Assembly (NCBI GenBank): GCA_038319115.1
Contig: JBBQCV010000065.1
Location: forward strand, 1-17,177
From: SZAS-79 sp038319115
Lineage (GTDB): Bacteria; Pseudomonadota; Gammaproteobacteria; Burkholderiales; SG8-39
Direction of reading: 5' to 3'
DNA: 17,177 nucleotides
The notes under the pieces are model-generated. The model did no database searches. It had not been told where the DNA came from and saw nothing but the letters and a program-made list of their open reading frames with translations. Positions within the stretch are counted from its first letter, which is position 1; every line of letters starts with the position of its first letter. The position numbers and the translations under genes are program-made. Shown here one piece after another: positions 6,421 through 13,711 of this stretch.

Positions 6421-6477
6421 CCCTAACTACAGGTTGTTCGTACGTCAAAAGCGGGTTTTTATACGGCCTCGTTAGGC
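6421..6477 (+). other. attC site of cassette 3
   Basis: This 57-bp site runs from CCCTAAC (6421-6427) to a consensus GTTAGGC (6471-6477), so six of seven terminal-box positions pair. It starts four bases after the TGA of the 99-residue protein. The inner arms pair less well: AGG-x-x-GT near the left box faces AC-x-x-CCT near the right box. Size, spacing and an exact GTTRRRY core make this the clearest crossover core in the array. It resembles common mobile-integron attC boxes more than attC 1 and 2 do. Confidence 0.75.
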
Positions 6478-6488
6478 GCGACCAACAT

Positions 6489-6725
6489 ATGCCTACCGTC
6501 TTGGGTCGAGGTCCATATCGATTCTTCTTTTACGCAAGTGATCGGGATGAGCCGGCGCACATTCACGTGGAACGCGACGATAATGTCGCCAAGTTCTGGC
6601 TTGACCCAGTGCGCTTGCAGAGTAGCCGTGGATTCGCGAGGGTCGAGATCGGTCAGATAGAAAGGCTGGTTAACCAATACCAGTCAACTCTGTTGGAGGC
6701 TTGGAATGAGTATTTCCGCGGTTGA
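6489..6725 (+). CDS. DUF4160 family small protein (cassette 4)
   Basis: This 78-residue protein matches DUF4160: MPTVLGRGPYRFFFYASDRD, then EPAHIHVERDDNVAKFWLDP, then a helical end with IERLVNQYQSTLLEAWNEYF. The diagnostic elements are the F-F-x-Y/F-S-x-D/E strand and the E-P-A/P-H-I-H-V segment, with two histidines that could bind metal or RNA. DUF4160 genes nearly always precede a DUF2442 gene, as here, and the pair is regarded as a candidate toxin-antitoxin module without settled biochemistry. The start ATG 6489 is 12 bases after the attC 3 core and has no evident Shine-Dalgarno sequence. Confidence 0.85.
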   Translation: MPTVLGRGPYRFFFYASDRDEPAHIHVERDDNVAKFWLDPVRLQSSRGFARVEIGQIERLVNQYQSTLLEAWNEYFRG

Positions 6726-7059
6726 GATTGAGATTCCTCTTGCCAAATCGGTCGAAGTTACGGCCGACACCTTGCAAGTCGACCTTTCCGATGGACGCAC
6801 GATTTCGGTCCCGGTCGGCTGGTATCCCAGGCTCGCCCATGCGACGGCAGGCGAGCGCAAGGAATGGCGACTCATTGCGCAGGGTCGGGGCATCCACTGG
6901 GAGTCCATTGACGAAGACATCAGCGTTGAAGGCCTGCTCGCAGGCAGAGCGTCCGGAGAGAGCCAGACTTCATTCAAACAATGGCTCAGTGCAAGGGGAT
7001 CGCGCCTAACTAAGCGCTCTACGGCGCCGCGAAAAAGCAGCGCGCGCCGTCAACGCTGA
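6706..7059 (+). CDS. DUF2442 family protein, tail encoded by attC (cassette 4)
   Basis: This 117-residue protein has the DUF2442 pattern: beta-strands around VEVTADTLQVDLSDGRTISV, the motif PVGWYPRLAHAT, a central W-R-L, and a closing GIHWESIDEDISVEGLLAG. DUF2442 proteins pair with DUF4160 and may act as antitoxins or DNA-binding partners; the function is unproven. The start ATG 6706 lies inside the DUF4160 gene and is preceded by GGAGG at a good distance, so the two are coupled by a 20-base overlap. The family-like part ends near residue 100. The remaining Arg/Lys/Ser-rich tail (LTKRSTAPRKSSARRQR) is read from the left part of attC 4, which suggests a normal stop codon was lost. Confidence 0.82.
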   Translation: MSISAVEIEIPLAKSVEVTADTLQVDLSDGRTISVPVGWYPRLAHATAGERKEWRLIAQGRGIHWESIDEDISVEGLLAGRASGESQTSFKQWLSARGSRLTKRSTAPRKSSARRQR

Positions 7060-7069
7060 CGTTACAGGC
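7004..7069 (+). other. attC site of cassette 4
   Basis: The left box is a consensus GCCTAAC (7004-7010), lying inside the DUF2442 reading frame. The right end GTTACAGGC (7061-7069) pairs with it if two bases are left out. The inner arms AAGCGCT and AACGCT, and the tip ACGGCGC with GCGCCGT, pair well. The two extra bases in the right box suggest decay at the array's right-hand end. Bases 7070-7107, up to the thioesterase stop, hold nothing I can identify. Confidence 0.62.
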
Positions 7070-7107
7070 CAACCGCGTTGCCGTAACGGGAAAACTTCCG
7101 GGAACCG

Positions 7108-7569
7108 TCAGCCGAGGAGGATGCAGGTGGTCGTCGCGTGCGCCAGCAGCTTGCCCGCCGCGTCGGTGAGCTTGCCTTCGGCGGTGGCGGTGGTGCGCCC
7201 GAGGTGGATCACGCGTCCTTCGGCGATCATGCGGCCGGAATCCTCGCGCACCGCGCGCACGAAATTCACCTTGAATTCCAGGCTCGTGTAACCCTGCCCG
7301 GCCTTGAGCGCAGTGTGCACTGCGCAGCCCATGCACGAATCGAGCAGGGTAGCGATCCAACCGCCGTGCACGCTGCCGATCGGGTTGTAGTGGTCGAACT
7401 TTGCCTCGCCCGAGAATACCGCCACGCCATGCTCGACGCGGTCGAGCGCGTAGTCGAGGGCGCGCATGATTGGTGGCCACGGATATTTCCCGCTGATGAG
7501 GCCCTGCATGAGTTCGAGGCCCGACAGGCGCATCATTTCGTCGCGGGGCACCACGCCGTACTCTCGCAT
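7108..7569 (-). CDS. PaaI-type hotdog-fold acyl-CoA thioesterase
   Basis: This 153-residue protein is a single hotdog domain of the PaaI/4HBT thioesterase family, which hydrolyses acyl- or aryl-CoA thioesters in the cytoplasm. The signature HYNPIGSVHGGWIATLLDSC (H60-C79) contains the H-G-G turn and D77 in the position of the catalytic acid. The later strand is LEFKVNFVRAVRED, and the end is ATAEGKLTDAAGKLLAHATT. The N-terminal extension with PRDEMMRLSGLELMQGLISG is usual for this group. The start is ATG 7569 with AGGA about eight bases upstream; the frame stays open far upstream but without homology. It diverges from acetate kinase across about 135 bp. The acyl group is not predictable. Confidence 0.9.
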   Translation of the reverse strand: MREYGVVPRDEMMRLSGLELMQGLISGKYPWPPIMRALDYALDRVEHGVAVFSGEAKFDHYNPIGSVHGGWIATLLDSCMGCAVHTALKAGQGYTSLEFKVNFVRAVREDSGRMIAEGRVIHLGRTTATAEGKLTDAAGKLLAHATTTCILLG

Positions 7570-7704
7570 CGCCGTTCCTTTGGTTGTGACTGCCGCGATT
7601 GTCCGGGCGAATCGCGCCGCCGTCCACGCTACGTGCGCCAGCGAACAGATGCAGTCCACGAGCATGTTACAAAAGGAATGGACTTTGCCGCCCACACGAC
7701 CCCT

Positions 7705-8946
7705 ATGCCCGCGCCGCCGACCATCCTCACGCTGAACGCCGGATCCTCGAGCATCAAGTTCGCCCTGTATCGCGCCGGCGACCCGCCCGCACGCGGGCTG
7801 AACGGCGGGATCGAGCGCATTGGCTCGGGCGAGGCGCGTTTGGCCTATGTCGACGCTCCCGCGGGCGGTGCGGGTGGTGGGCGGCACGAGAGCGACGTGG
7901 GCAGCCTCGATCACCGCGGCGCAGCGAGATTCCTGCTCGACTGGCTGGAGGACCGGGTGGGTTTGGCCGCGCTTGCGGCGGTAGGCCATCGCATCGTGCA
8001 CGGCGGGCCGCGCTTTTACGAGCCGCAGCGCGTTGACCCCGCGATGCTTGCCGAACTGCGCCGGCTCAGCGCCTTTGCGCCTGAGCACCTGCCGGCCGCG
8101 CTCGAGCTGGTGGATCGCTTGCGCGAGCGGGCTCCGGATCTCGCTCAGGTTGCCTGCTTCGACACCGCCTTTCATCGTGGCATGCCGCAAGTCGCGCGCT
8201 TGCTGCCGATCCCGCGCCGCTACCAGACCCAGGGCGTGGAGCGCTTCGGTTTCCACGGGCTGTCGTATGAATACCTCATGGGCGAACTCGGGCGCGTAGC
8301 CGGCCGCGAAGCTGCCGCAGGAAAAGTCGTGCTGTGCCACCTCGGCAACGGCGCAAGCCTCGCCGCGGTGAAGGAGGGCAAGGGCGTCGACACCAGCATG
8401 GCCTTCACGCCCGCAGCGGGCGTGCCGATGAGCACCCGCTCTGGGGACCTTGATCCGGGGCTCGCGTGGTACCTCGCGCAAAGCGAAGGCATGGGCGCGC
8501 AGCAGTTCGACCGCATGGTGAACCAGGAATCGGGACTGCTGGGGATGTCGGAAACCAGTTCCGACATCCGCGACCTGCTCGCCGTTGAAGCTACCGACAC
8601 GCGCGCGGCCGAGGCCGTCGCGGTGTTCTGCTATCAGGTGCGCAAATGGATAGGCGCGTTTGCCGCCGCGCTCGGCGACCTCGACACGCTGGTGTTCGCC
8701 GGCGGCATCGGCGAGAACGCTCCCGTGATCCGCGCCCGCATCTGCGAAAGCCTCGGCTTTCTCGGCGTCACGCTCGACCCTTCGCGCAACGCAGCGGGCG
8801 CGGCGGTCATTTCAGCGGACGGCAGCCGTGTCGTCGCGCGCGTCATGCGCACCGACGAGGATGTGATCATCGCCAAAGCGGTGTTCCGCGTGCTCGCCCT
8901 CCCCTCTACACAATCCAACCCTCCCGCCAACCCTAGCGAGGCATAA
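7705..8946 (+). CDS. ackA: Acetate kinase
   Basis: Acetate kinase interconverts acetyl phosphate plus ADP with acetate plus ATP. All main motifs are present: ILTLNAGSSSIKFALY near the N-terminus (N11), GHRIVHGG, FDTAFH, FGFHGLSYEY, HLGNGAS, DTSMAFTPAAGVPMSTRSGD and VFAGGIGENAPVIR. The length (413 residues from this start) is normal. I chose ATG 7705 because it places seven residues before the first strand, as in relatives. An in-frame ATG at 7678 has AAAGG almost touching it and would add nine residues. Acetyl phosphate should come from the phosphoketolase gene four bases downstream; no phosphotransacetylase is in the window. The Pro/Ser-rich C-terminal tail is unremarkable. Confidence 0.95.
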   Translation: MPAPPTILTLNAGSSSIKFALYRAGDPPARGLNGGIERIGSGEARLAYVDAPAGGAGGGRHESDVGSLDHRGAARFLLDWLEDRVGLAALAAVGHRIVHGGPRFYEPQRVDPAMLAELRRLSAFAPEHLPAALELVDRLRERAPDLAQVACFDTAFHRGMPQVARLLPIPRRYQTQGVERFGFHGLSYEYLMGELGRVAGREAAAGKVVLCHLGNGASLAAVKEGKGVDTSMAFTPAAGVPMSTRSGDLDPGLAWYLAQSEGMGAQQFDRMVNQESGLLGMSETSSDIRDLLAVEATDTRAAEAVAVFCYQVRKWIGAFAAALGDLDTLVFAGGIGENAPVIRARICESLGFLGVTLDPSRNAAGAAVISADGSRVVARVMRTDEDVIIAKAVFRVLALPSTQSNPPANPSEA

Positions 8947-8950
8947 GCCC

Positions 8951-11362
8951 GTGGCCCAGCCCCTTTCCGCCAAACTGCTGCACAAGATCGACGCCTACTG
9001 GCGCGCCGCCAACTACCTCTCGGTGGGCCAGATCTACCTGTTCGACAACCCGCTGCTCAAAAAGCCGTTGCGTATCGGGCACGTCAAGCCGCGCCTGCTC
9101 GGCCACTGGGGCACCACGCCGGGACTGAATTTCGTCTACGTCCACCTGAACCGCATCATCAAGCGCTATGACCTCGACATGATCTACGTCACCGGGCCCG
9201 GTCACGGCGGCCCTGGCCTGGTCGCCAACACCTATCTCGAGGGCAGCTATACCGAACGCTATCCGGCCATTTCGCGCGACGAAGCGGGCCTTAAGAAACT
9301 GTTCACGCAGTTTTCCTTTCCCGGTGGCATCCCCAGCCACGTGTCGCCCGAAACCCCGGGTTCGATCAACGAAGGCGGCGAGCTCGGCTATTCGCTCATG
9401 CACGCCTATGGCGCGGCCTTCGACAACCCCGACCTCATCGTGGCGTGCGTGGTGGGCGATGGCGAGGCCGAGACCGGGCCGATGGCCGCGAGCTGGCATT
9501 CGAACAAGTACCTCAACCCCGCGCGCGACGGCGCGGTGCTGCCGATCCTGCACCTGAACGGCTACAAGATCGCGAGCCCGACCCTGCTCGCGCGCATCGG
9601 GCGCAAGGAGCTCGATGCGCTGTTCCGCGGCTATGGCTACCGGCCGTACTTCGTCGAGGGCGACGACCCGCAAAAAGTCCACCAGGCGATGGCCGGCACG
9701 CTCGACCGCGTGGTGGCAGAGATCCGCCGCATCCAGGCGAGCGCTCGCAAGTCCGGGTTCGCCAAGCGGCCTGCCTGGCCAATGATCGTGCTGCGCACTC
9801 CCAAGGGATGGACCGGCCCCGCAGTGGTGGACGGCGTGCAGGTGGAAGGGACGTGGCGCTCGCACCAGGTGCCGCTCGCGCAGCTCGCGGAAAAGCCCGA
9901 GCACCTGCGCTTGCTCGAGCAATGGATGAAGAGCTACCGGCCCGAGGAACTGTTCGATGCCAAGGGCCGCCTCATCGCGTCGCTGGCCGAACTCGCGCCT
10001 GCGGGCAACCGGCGCATGGGAGCCAACCCGCACGCCAACGGCGGCCTGTTGCTACGCGACCTAGAGTTGCCCGATTTCCGCGCCTACGCCGTGGATGTGC
10101 CCGCACCGGGTGGCGTGAGCGCCGAAGCCACGCGCGTGACCGGCGGCTACCTGCGCGATGTGCTCAAGCTGAACGACGGCGCGCAGAACTTTCGCGTGTT
10201 CGGCCCGGACGAGACCACCTCGAACCGGCTCACGCATGTGTTCGAGGCGACCGACCGCGTGTTCACGGGCCGCATCCGCAAGGGCGACATCGAGCTCGCG
10301 CCCGACGGGCGCGTGATGGAGGTGCTGAGCGAGCACCTGTGCCAGGGCTGGCTCGAAGGCTACCTGCTCACCGGGCGGCATGGTTTCTTCTCGTGCTACG
10401 AGGCGTTCGTGCACGTGGTCGACTCGATGTTCAACCAGCATGCCAAGTGGCTCAAGGTGTCGCGCGAAATCACCTGGCGCAAACCCATCGCCTCGCTCAC
10501 CTACCTGCTCACCTCCCACGTGTGGCAGCAGGACCACAACGGCTTCAGCCACCAGGACCCGGGCTTCATCGACCACGTCGCCAACAAGAAGGCCGACGTG
10601 ATCCGCATCTACCTGCCGCCGGATGCCAACACGCTGCTGTGCGTGACCGACCACTGCCTGCGCAGCCGCAATTACGTCAACGTGATCGTCGCGGGCAAGC
10701 AGCCCAAGGCGCAGTGGCTCGGCATGGAGGCGGCGGCGAAGCACTGCGCTGCGGGCCTCGGCACGTGGGCGTGGGCCGGCAGCGAAAAGGGCGGCCAGGC
10801 CGACGTGGTGATGGCCTGCGCGGGCGATGTGCCCACGCTCGAAACGCTCGCCGCGGTGCAACTGTTGCGCGAGCACCTGCCGGCGCTGCGCGTGCGGGTG
10901 GTGAACGTGGTCGACCTCATGGCGCTGCAACCGCAGAGCGAGCACCCCCACGGCGTGAGCGACAAGGTGTTCGATGCCCTGTTCACGCGCGACAAGCCGA
11001 TCGTATTCGCCTTCCACGGCTACCCGACGCTGATCCACCGCCTGACCTACCGGCGCACCAACCATCGCAACATGCACGTGCGCGGCTACAAGGAAGAGGG
11101 CACCACCACCACCCCATTCGACATGGCCGTGGTCAACGACCTCGACCGGTTCCACCTCGTGCAGGACGTGATCGACCGCGTGCCCGGCCTCGGCGCGCGC
11201 GGTGCGCGGCTGGCCAAACTGATGGGCGAGAAGCTGCGGGAGCACTACCGTTACATCCGCAAGCACGGCGAGGACATGCCCGAGATCCTCGAGTGGAAGT
11301 GGCAGCCCCGCGTGGCAGCAAAAAGGTCCGTGGTTGCGAAGCGGGCCACGCCACGTCGGTGA
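8951..11362 (+). CDS. xfp: Phosphoketolase (xylulose-5-phosphate/fructose-6-phosphate)
   Basis: This 803-residue thiamine-diphosphate enzyme cleaves xylulose-5-P (to acetyl phosphate and glyceraldehyde-3-P) and often fructose-6-P (to acetyl phosphate and erythrose-4-P). Both family signatures are clear: EGGELGYS at residues 141-148 and GDGEAETGP at 169-177, the latter binding the diphosphate through Mg2+. GPGHGGPG and WHSNKYLNP are also typical. Length is standard. The start is GTG 8951, four bases after the acetate kinase stop. The stop overlaps the next gene's GTG. Which sugar phosphate is preferred cannot be read from the sequence. Confidence 0.96.
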   Translation: MAQPLSAKLLHKIDAYWRAANYLSVGQIYLFDNPLLKKPLRIGHVKPRLLGHWGTTPGLNFVYVHLNRIIKRYDLDMIYVTGPGHGGPGLVANTYLEGSYTERYPAISRDEAGLKKLFTQFSFPGGIPSHVSPETPGSINEGGELGYSLMHAYGAAFDNPDLIVACVVGDGEAETGPMAASWHSNKYLNPARDGAVLPILHLNGYKIASPTLLARIGRKELDALFRGYGYRPYFVEGDDPQKVHQAMAGTLDRVVAEIRRIQASARKSGFAKRPAWPMIVLRTPKGWTGPAVVDGVQVEGTWRSHQVPLAQLAEKPEHLRLLEQWMKSYRPEELFDAKGRLIASLAELAPAGNRRMGANPHANGGLLLRDLELPDFRAYAVDVPAPGGVSAEATRVTGGYLRDVLKLNDGAQNFRVFGPDETTSNRLTHVFEATDRVFTGRIRKGDIELAPDGRVMEVLSEHLCQGWLEGYLLTGRHGFFSCYEAFVHVVDSMFNQHAKWLKVSREITWRKPIASLTYLLTSHVWQQDHNGFSHQDPGFIDHVANKKADVIRIYLPPDANTLLCVTDHCLRSRNYVNVIVAGKQPKAQWLGMEAAAKHCAAGLGTWAWAGSEKGGQADVVMACAGDVPTLETLAAVQLLREHLPALRVRVVNVVDLMALQPQSEHPHGVSDKVFDALFTRDKPIVFAFHGYPTLIHRLTYRRTNHRNMHVRGYKEEGTTTTPFDMAVVNDLDRFHLVQDVIDRVPGLGARGARLAKLMGEKLREHYRYIRKHGEDMPEILEWKWQPRVAAKRSVVAKRATPRR

Positions 11363-11958
11363 GTGCCCCGCTGCAGAAGATCCACCTCGTGCGCCACGGC
11401 GAGACCGCGTGGTCGCTCAGCGGGCAGCACTCCGGCCGCGCCGACCTCGCGCTCACCGCGCGCGGGCGCGAGGAGGCGCGAGGGTTGCGAGCGTCCCTCG
11501 CGCGCCTTGTTGTCTCCCAGGTGCTCGCCAGCCCCTTGCTGCGCGCGCGCCAGACCGCGGAGGAAGCCGGCTTCGGTGCTCGCGTGGAGGTCGACGACGA
11601 CCTCATGGAGTGGGACTGCGGCGCGTACGAAGGCCGGCGCACGGCCGAGATCCGCAGTGAGCGGCCGGGCTGGAAGATGTTTGCGGACGGCTGCCCCGGC
11701 GGGGAGTCCGCACGCGACGTGGGCGAGCGCGCCGATCGTGTGATCACGCGCATGCGTGCCGTGCAGGGCGACGTGCTGGTGTTCGCCCACCGCGACCTGC
11801 TGCGCGTGCTCGCCGCGCGCTGGCTGGGGCTCGATGCGGCGCAGGGTCGCCTGCTGCAGTTGTCGACTGCATCGCTCAGCGTGCTCGGTTACGATCACGG
11901 CGTGGACGAACCGGTCATCCTGGGCTGGGGCCTCTCCCCGTCGGAAGGCGCGCAATGA
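11359..11958 (+). CDS. Histidine phosphatase superfamily protein (phosphoglycerate mutase/SixA-like)
   Basis: This 199-residue protein has the complete core of the histidine phosphatase superfamily: KIHLVRHGETAW with R12 and the phospho-accepting H13, an LLRARQTAEEA segment with the second phosphate-binding Arg, E84 in MEWDCGAYEG as acid/base, GCPGGES, and H144 in FAHRDLLRVLAARWLGL. The family includes cofactor-dependent phosphoglycerate mutases and many phosphatases; a length near 200 residues fits the GpmB-like phosphatase group better than true mutases. The usual H-G-D/E after strand four is H-R-D here. The start GTG overlaps the phosphoketolase stop by four bases (GTGA) and its own stop overlaps the next ATG. 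It may act on a sugar phosphate of the phosphoketolase pathway, but that is only context. Confidence 0.88.
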   Translation: MSAPLQKIHLVRHGETAWSLSGQHSGRADLALTARGREEARGLRASLARLVVSQVLASPLLRARQTAEEAGFGARVEVDDDLMEWDCGAYEGRRTAEIRSERPGWKMFADGCPGGESARDVGERADRVITRMRAVQGDVLVFAHRDLLRVLAARWLGLDAAQGRLLQLSTASLSVLGYDHGVDEPVILGWGLSPSEGAQ

Positions 11959-13268
11959 GTGTGGAATCCCTCAACCAGCGGTGCTTTTGCATCAGCCTCG
12001 ACGAGCAGGCCCTCAGGCACGATTTCGAGACCGCGCCCGAGACGCGCGGCGTGTACCCGCTCATCCTGCAAAACGCCCCGCACTTGTTCGCCTCCAGCCC
12101 GGTGTTCGTTGCGCGCGCGCACCTCGAGCGGATGGCGGCCATCGTGGAGGCGGCCGAATCGGTGATCGCCCTGCCCGCCTACCGCGAGCTCGTGCTCGGA
12201 TGGTCGGCCCCGATCGCACGCTTCGACGCCGGCGGCGCACGCGGTGTGTTCCTGAGCTACGACTTCCACGTGACCGCCGAGGGCCCGTCCCTGATCGAGA
12301 TCAACACCAACGCGGGCGGCGCCCTGCTCAACGCCGCGCTCGCCCGTGCGCAGCGCGCCTGCTGCCCAGAGGTTGCCGGCATGGCAAGCGTTCCCTCCGG
12401 GCTCGAGGGCATCGACGAAACTTTCGCGCGCATGTTCTTCGAGGAGTGGCGCAGGGTGCGCGGTGCGCAGCCGCTGCGCAGGATCGCCATCGTTGATGCG
12501 GACCCCGAAGCGCAGTACCTCTATCCCGAGTTCATCCTGTTCCGCGAACTGTTCCACCGCCACGGCCTCGACGCGGTGATCGCCGACCCCGCCGCGCTCA
12601 GTTTCGACGGGACGGTCCTGCGCCACGGCGACGTCCCGGTCGACCTGGTCTACAACCGCCTGACCGATTTCATGCTCGAAGACCCCGCCCACGACGCGTT
12701 GCGGCGCGCGTACCTGGAGGGCGCGGTGGTCGTGACGCCGCATCCACGGGCGCACGCGCTGTATGCCAACAAGCGCAACCTCACGGTCCTGACCGACCCG
12801 GTGCGCCTCGCGTCGCTGGGAGCCGACGCGGACGTCATACGCACGCTGCAGGCGGGCATTCCGGTAACGCGCTGGGTGCGCGAGGCCGACCCTGAGCGCC
12901 TGTGGGCGGAACGGCGCAGGTTGTTCTTCAAGCCGGTCAGCGGCTACGGGAGCAAGGCGGCGTATCGCGGCGAAAAGCTCACCCGGCGCGTGTGGGGCGA
13001 GATTCTCGCCGGCGATTATGTGGCGCAGGCGCTGGTGGCCCCAGGCGAGCGCCGCATCGCGTCGGAGGGCGAAGCGCAGCCGCTCAAGTTCGACGTGCGC
13101 AATTATGTCTACGATGGGCAGGTGCAGTTCGTGACCGCCCGGCTCTACCAGGGGCAGACGACCAATTTCCGCACGGCGGGCGGCGGGTTCGCGCCGGTGT
13201 TCACCGAACGCGACGGCGAAGCCGGCGACGATGTTCCGGGCTGTAGCAATGCTGCGGTGCGCGGCTGA
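11955..13268 (+). CDS. Glutathionylspermidine-synthetase-like (circularly permuted) ATP-grasp protein
   Basis: I recognise a fold, not a function. In order, this 437-residue protein shows a Mg-binding-like loop early (LSYDFHVTAEGPSLIEINTN, E115 and N117), a Rossmann-like middle with VDLVYNRLTDFML, an ANKRNLTVLTD segment (271-281), and only then the ATP-lysine strand FFKPVSGYGSKAAYRG (K326 near residue 326). The E-x-N loop before the K-P-x-x-G-x-x-G strand is the order of circularly permuted ATP-grasp ligases such as the glutathionylspermidine synthetase domain. A second glycine-rich stretch, QTTNFRTAGGGFAPVF (401-416), could also be a metal or phosphate loop. It starts at ATG 11955, overlapping the previous stop (ATGA). 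A carboxylate-amine ligase is likely; substrates are unknown. Confidence 0.7.
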   Translation: MSVESLNQRCFCISLDEQALRHDFETAPETRGVYPLILQNAPHLFASSPVFVARAHLERMAAIVEAAESVIALPAYRELVLGWSAPIARFDAGGARGVFLSYDFHVTAEGPSLIEINTNAGGALLNAALARAQRACCPEVAGMASVPSGLEGIDETFARMFFEEWRRVRGAQPLRRIAIVDADPEAQYLYPEFILFRELFHRHGLDAVIADPAALSFDGTVLRHGDVPVDLVYNRLTDFMLEDPAHDALRRAYLEGAVVVTPHPRAHALYANKRNLTVLTDPVRLASLGADADVIRTLQAGIPVTRWVREADPERLWAERRRLFFKPVSGYGSKAAYRGEKLTRRVWGEILAGDYVAQALVAPGERRIASEGEAQPLKFDVRNYVYDGQVQFVTARLYQGQTTNFRTAGGGFAPVFTERDGEAGDDVPGCSNAAVRG

Positions 13269-13293
13269 GGCTGGCTCCGGATGGCGCGCGCGT

Positions 13294-13701
13294 TCAGTCG
13301 CGCGATTCAAGCGTCTCGATGATGGGGCAAGGCAGCCCGGAGCGCGTGTGCTCGCATTCGGCCACCAGGCGGCGCAGCACTTTCTGCATGCGTTTGAGGT
13401 CCCCGAGCTTGGCCTCGATCTGGCCGAGCCGCGTCGAGGCGATGCGGCGAATCGATGCCCGGTCGGTGCCGTCTTCCAGGCGCAGCAATTCGGCCACTTC
13501 GTCGAGCGAGAACCCGAGTTCCTGCGCGCGTTTGACGAAGCGGATGCGCTCGCCCGCCGCCGGGCTGTAGCGGCGAAAACCGCCGTTGCCGGGCGGGACG
13601 GGCAGCAGGCCGCGTTGCTGGTAATAGCGCACCGTCTCGACCCCCACCCCTGCGGCGCGGGCGAGTTTCCCGATGGTGAACGAGGCGTTTGGCTGGTCCA
13701 T
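13294..13701 (-). CDS. MerR-family metal-responsive transcriptional regulator
   Basis: This 135-residue protein is a full-length MerR-type activator. Residues 8-76 form the winged helix: FTIGKLARAAGVGVETVRYY, QQRGLLPVPPGNGGFRRYSP and the following helices. A dimerisation helix (about 82-115) leads to the metal loop C116-EHTRSGLP-C125-PII. MerR proper has a third Cys in the GTHC segment; here it reads GTDRAS, so only two Cys remain. That resembles CueR-type Cu(I)/Ag(I) sensors, although the Cys-x8-Cys spacing is MerR-like rather than the Cys-x7-Cys of CueR. The start at 13701 lies 16 bases from the dyad operator that drives the divergent copper ATPase, its probable target. The stop is 25 bases from the convergent ATP-grasp stop. 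Confidence 0.88.
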   Translation of the reverse strand: MDQPNASFTIGKLARAAGVGVETVRYYQQRGLLPVPPGNGGFRRYSPAAGERIRFVKRAQELGFSLDEVAELLRLEDGTDRASIRRIASTRLGQIEAKLGDLKRMQKVLRRLVAECEHTRSGLPCPIIETLESRD

Positions 13702-13711
13702 CGAAAATCCC

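Larger units (their letters stand above)
4677..7069. mobile_element. Degenerate integron: truncated intI, candidate attI, four gene cassettes
   Basis: The block has the standard integron order. A minus-strand integrase remnant lies at the left end. A candidate attI with core GTTGGGC follows at 4996-5002. Four cassettes with all genes on the plus strand come next. Each cassette ends in an imperfect palindrome with an R''-like box (GCATAAC, GCATAAC, CCCTAAC, GCCTAAC). Base composition is clearly more AT-rich than the flanking genes and codon use differs, as expected for captured cassettes. The last cassette abuts the minus-strand thioesterase gene. The integrase is broken, so the array should be immobile unless an integrase is supplied from elsewhere. 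Exact boundaries are estimates. Confidence 0.75.

Noticed and set aside
7070..7107. Possible convergent terminator around GGAAAACTTCC after the last cassette.
   Set aside because: Only a 4-bp stem with a 3-base loop and no T tract on either strand.
9445..11358. Long plus-strand open frame upstream of the histidine phosphatase.
   Set aside because: Only the part from GTG 11359 shows homology; the rest is an out-of-frame reading of the phosphoketolase gene.
11895..13293. Minus-strand open frame continuing beyond the MerR-like gene and opposite the ATP-grasp gene.
   Set aside because: Arg/Ala/His-rich shadow frame with no domain; the plus-strand ATP-grasp reading has clear motifs.
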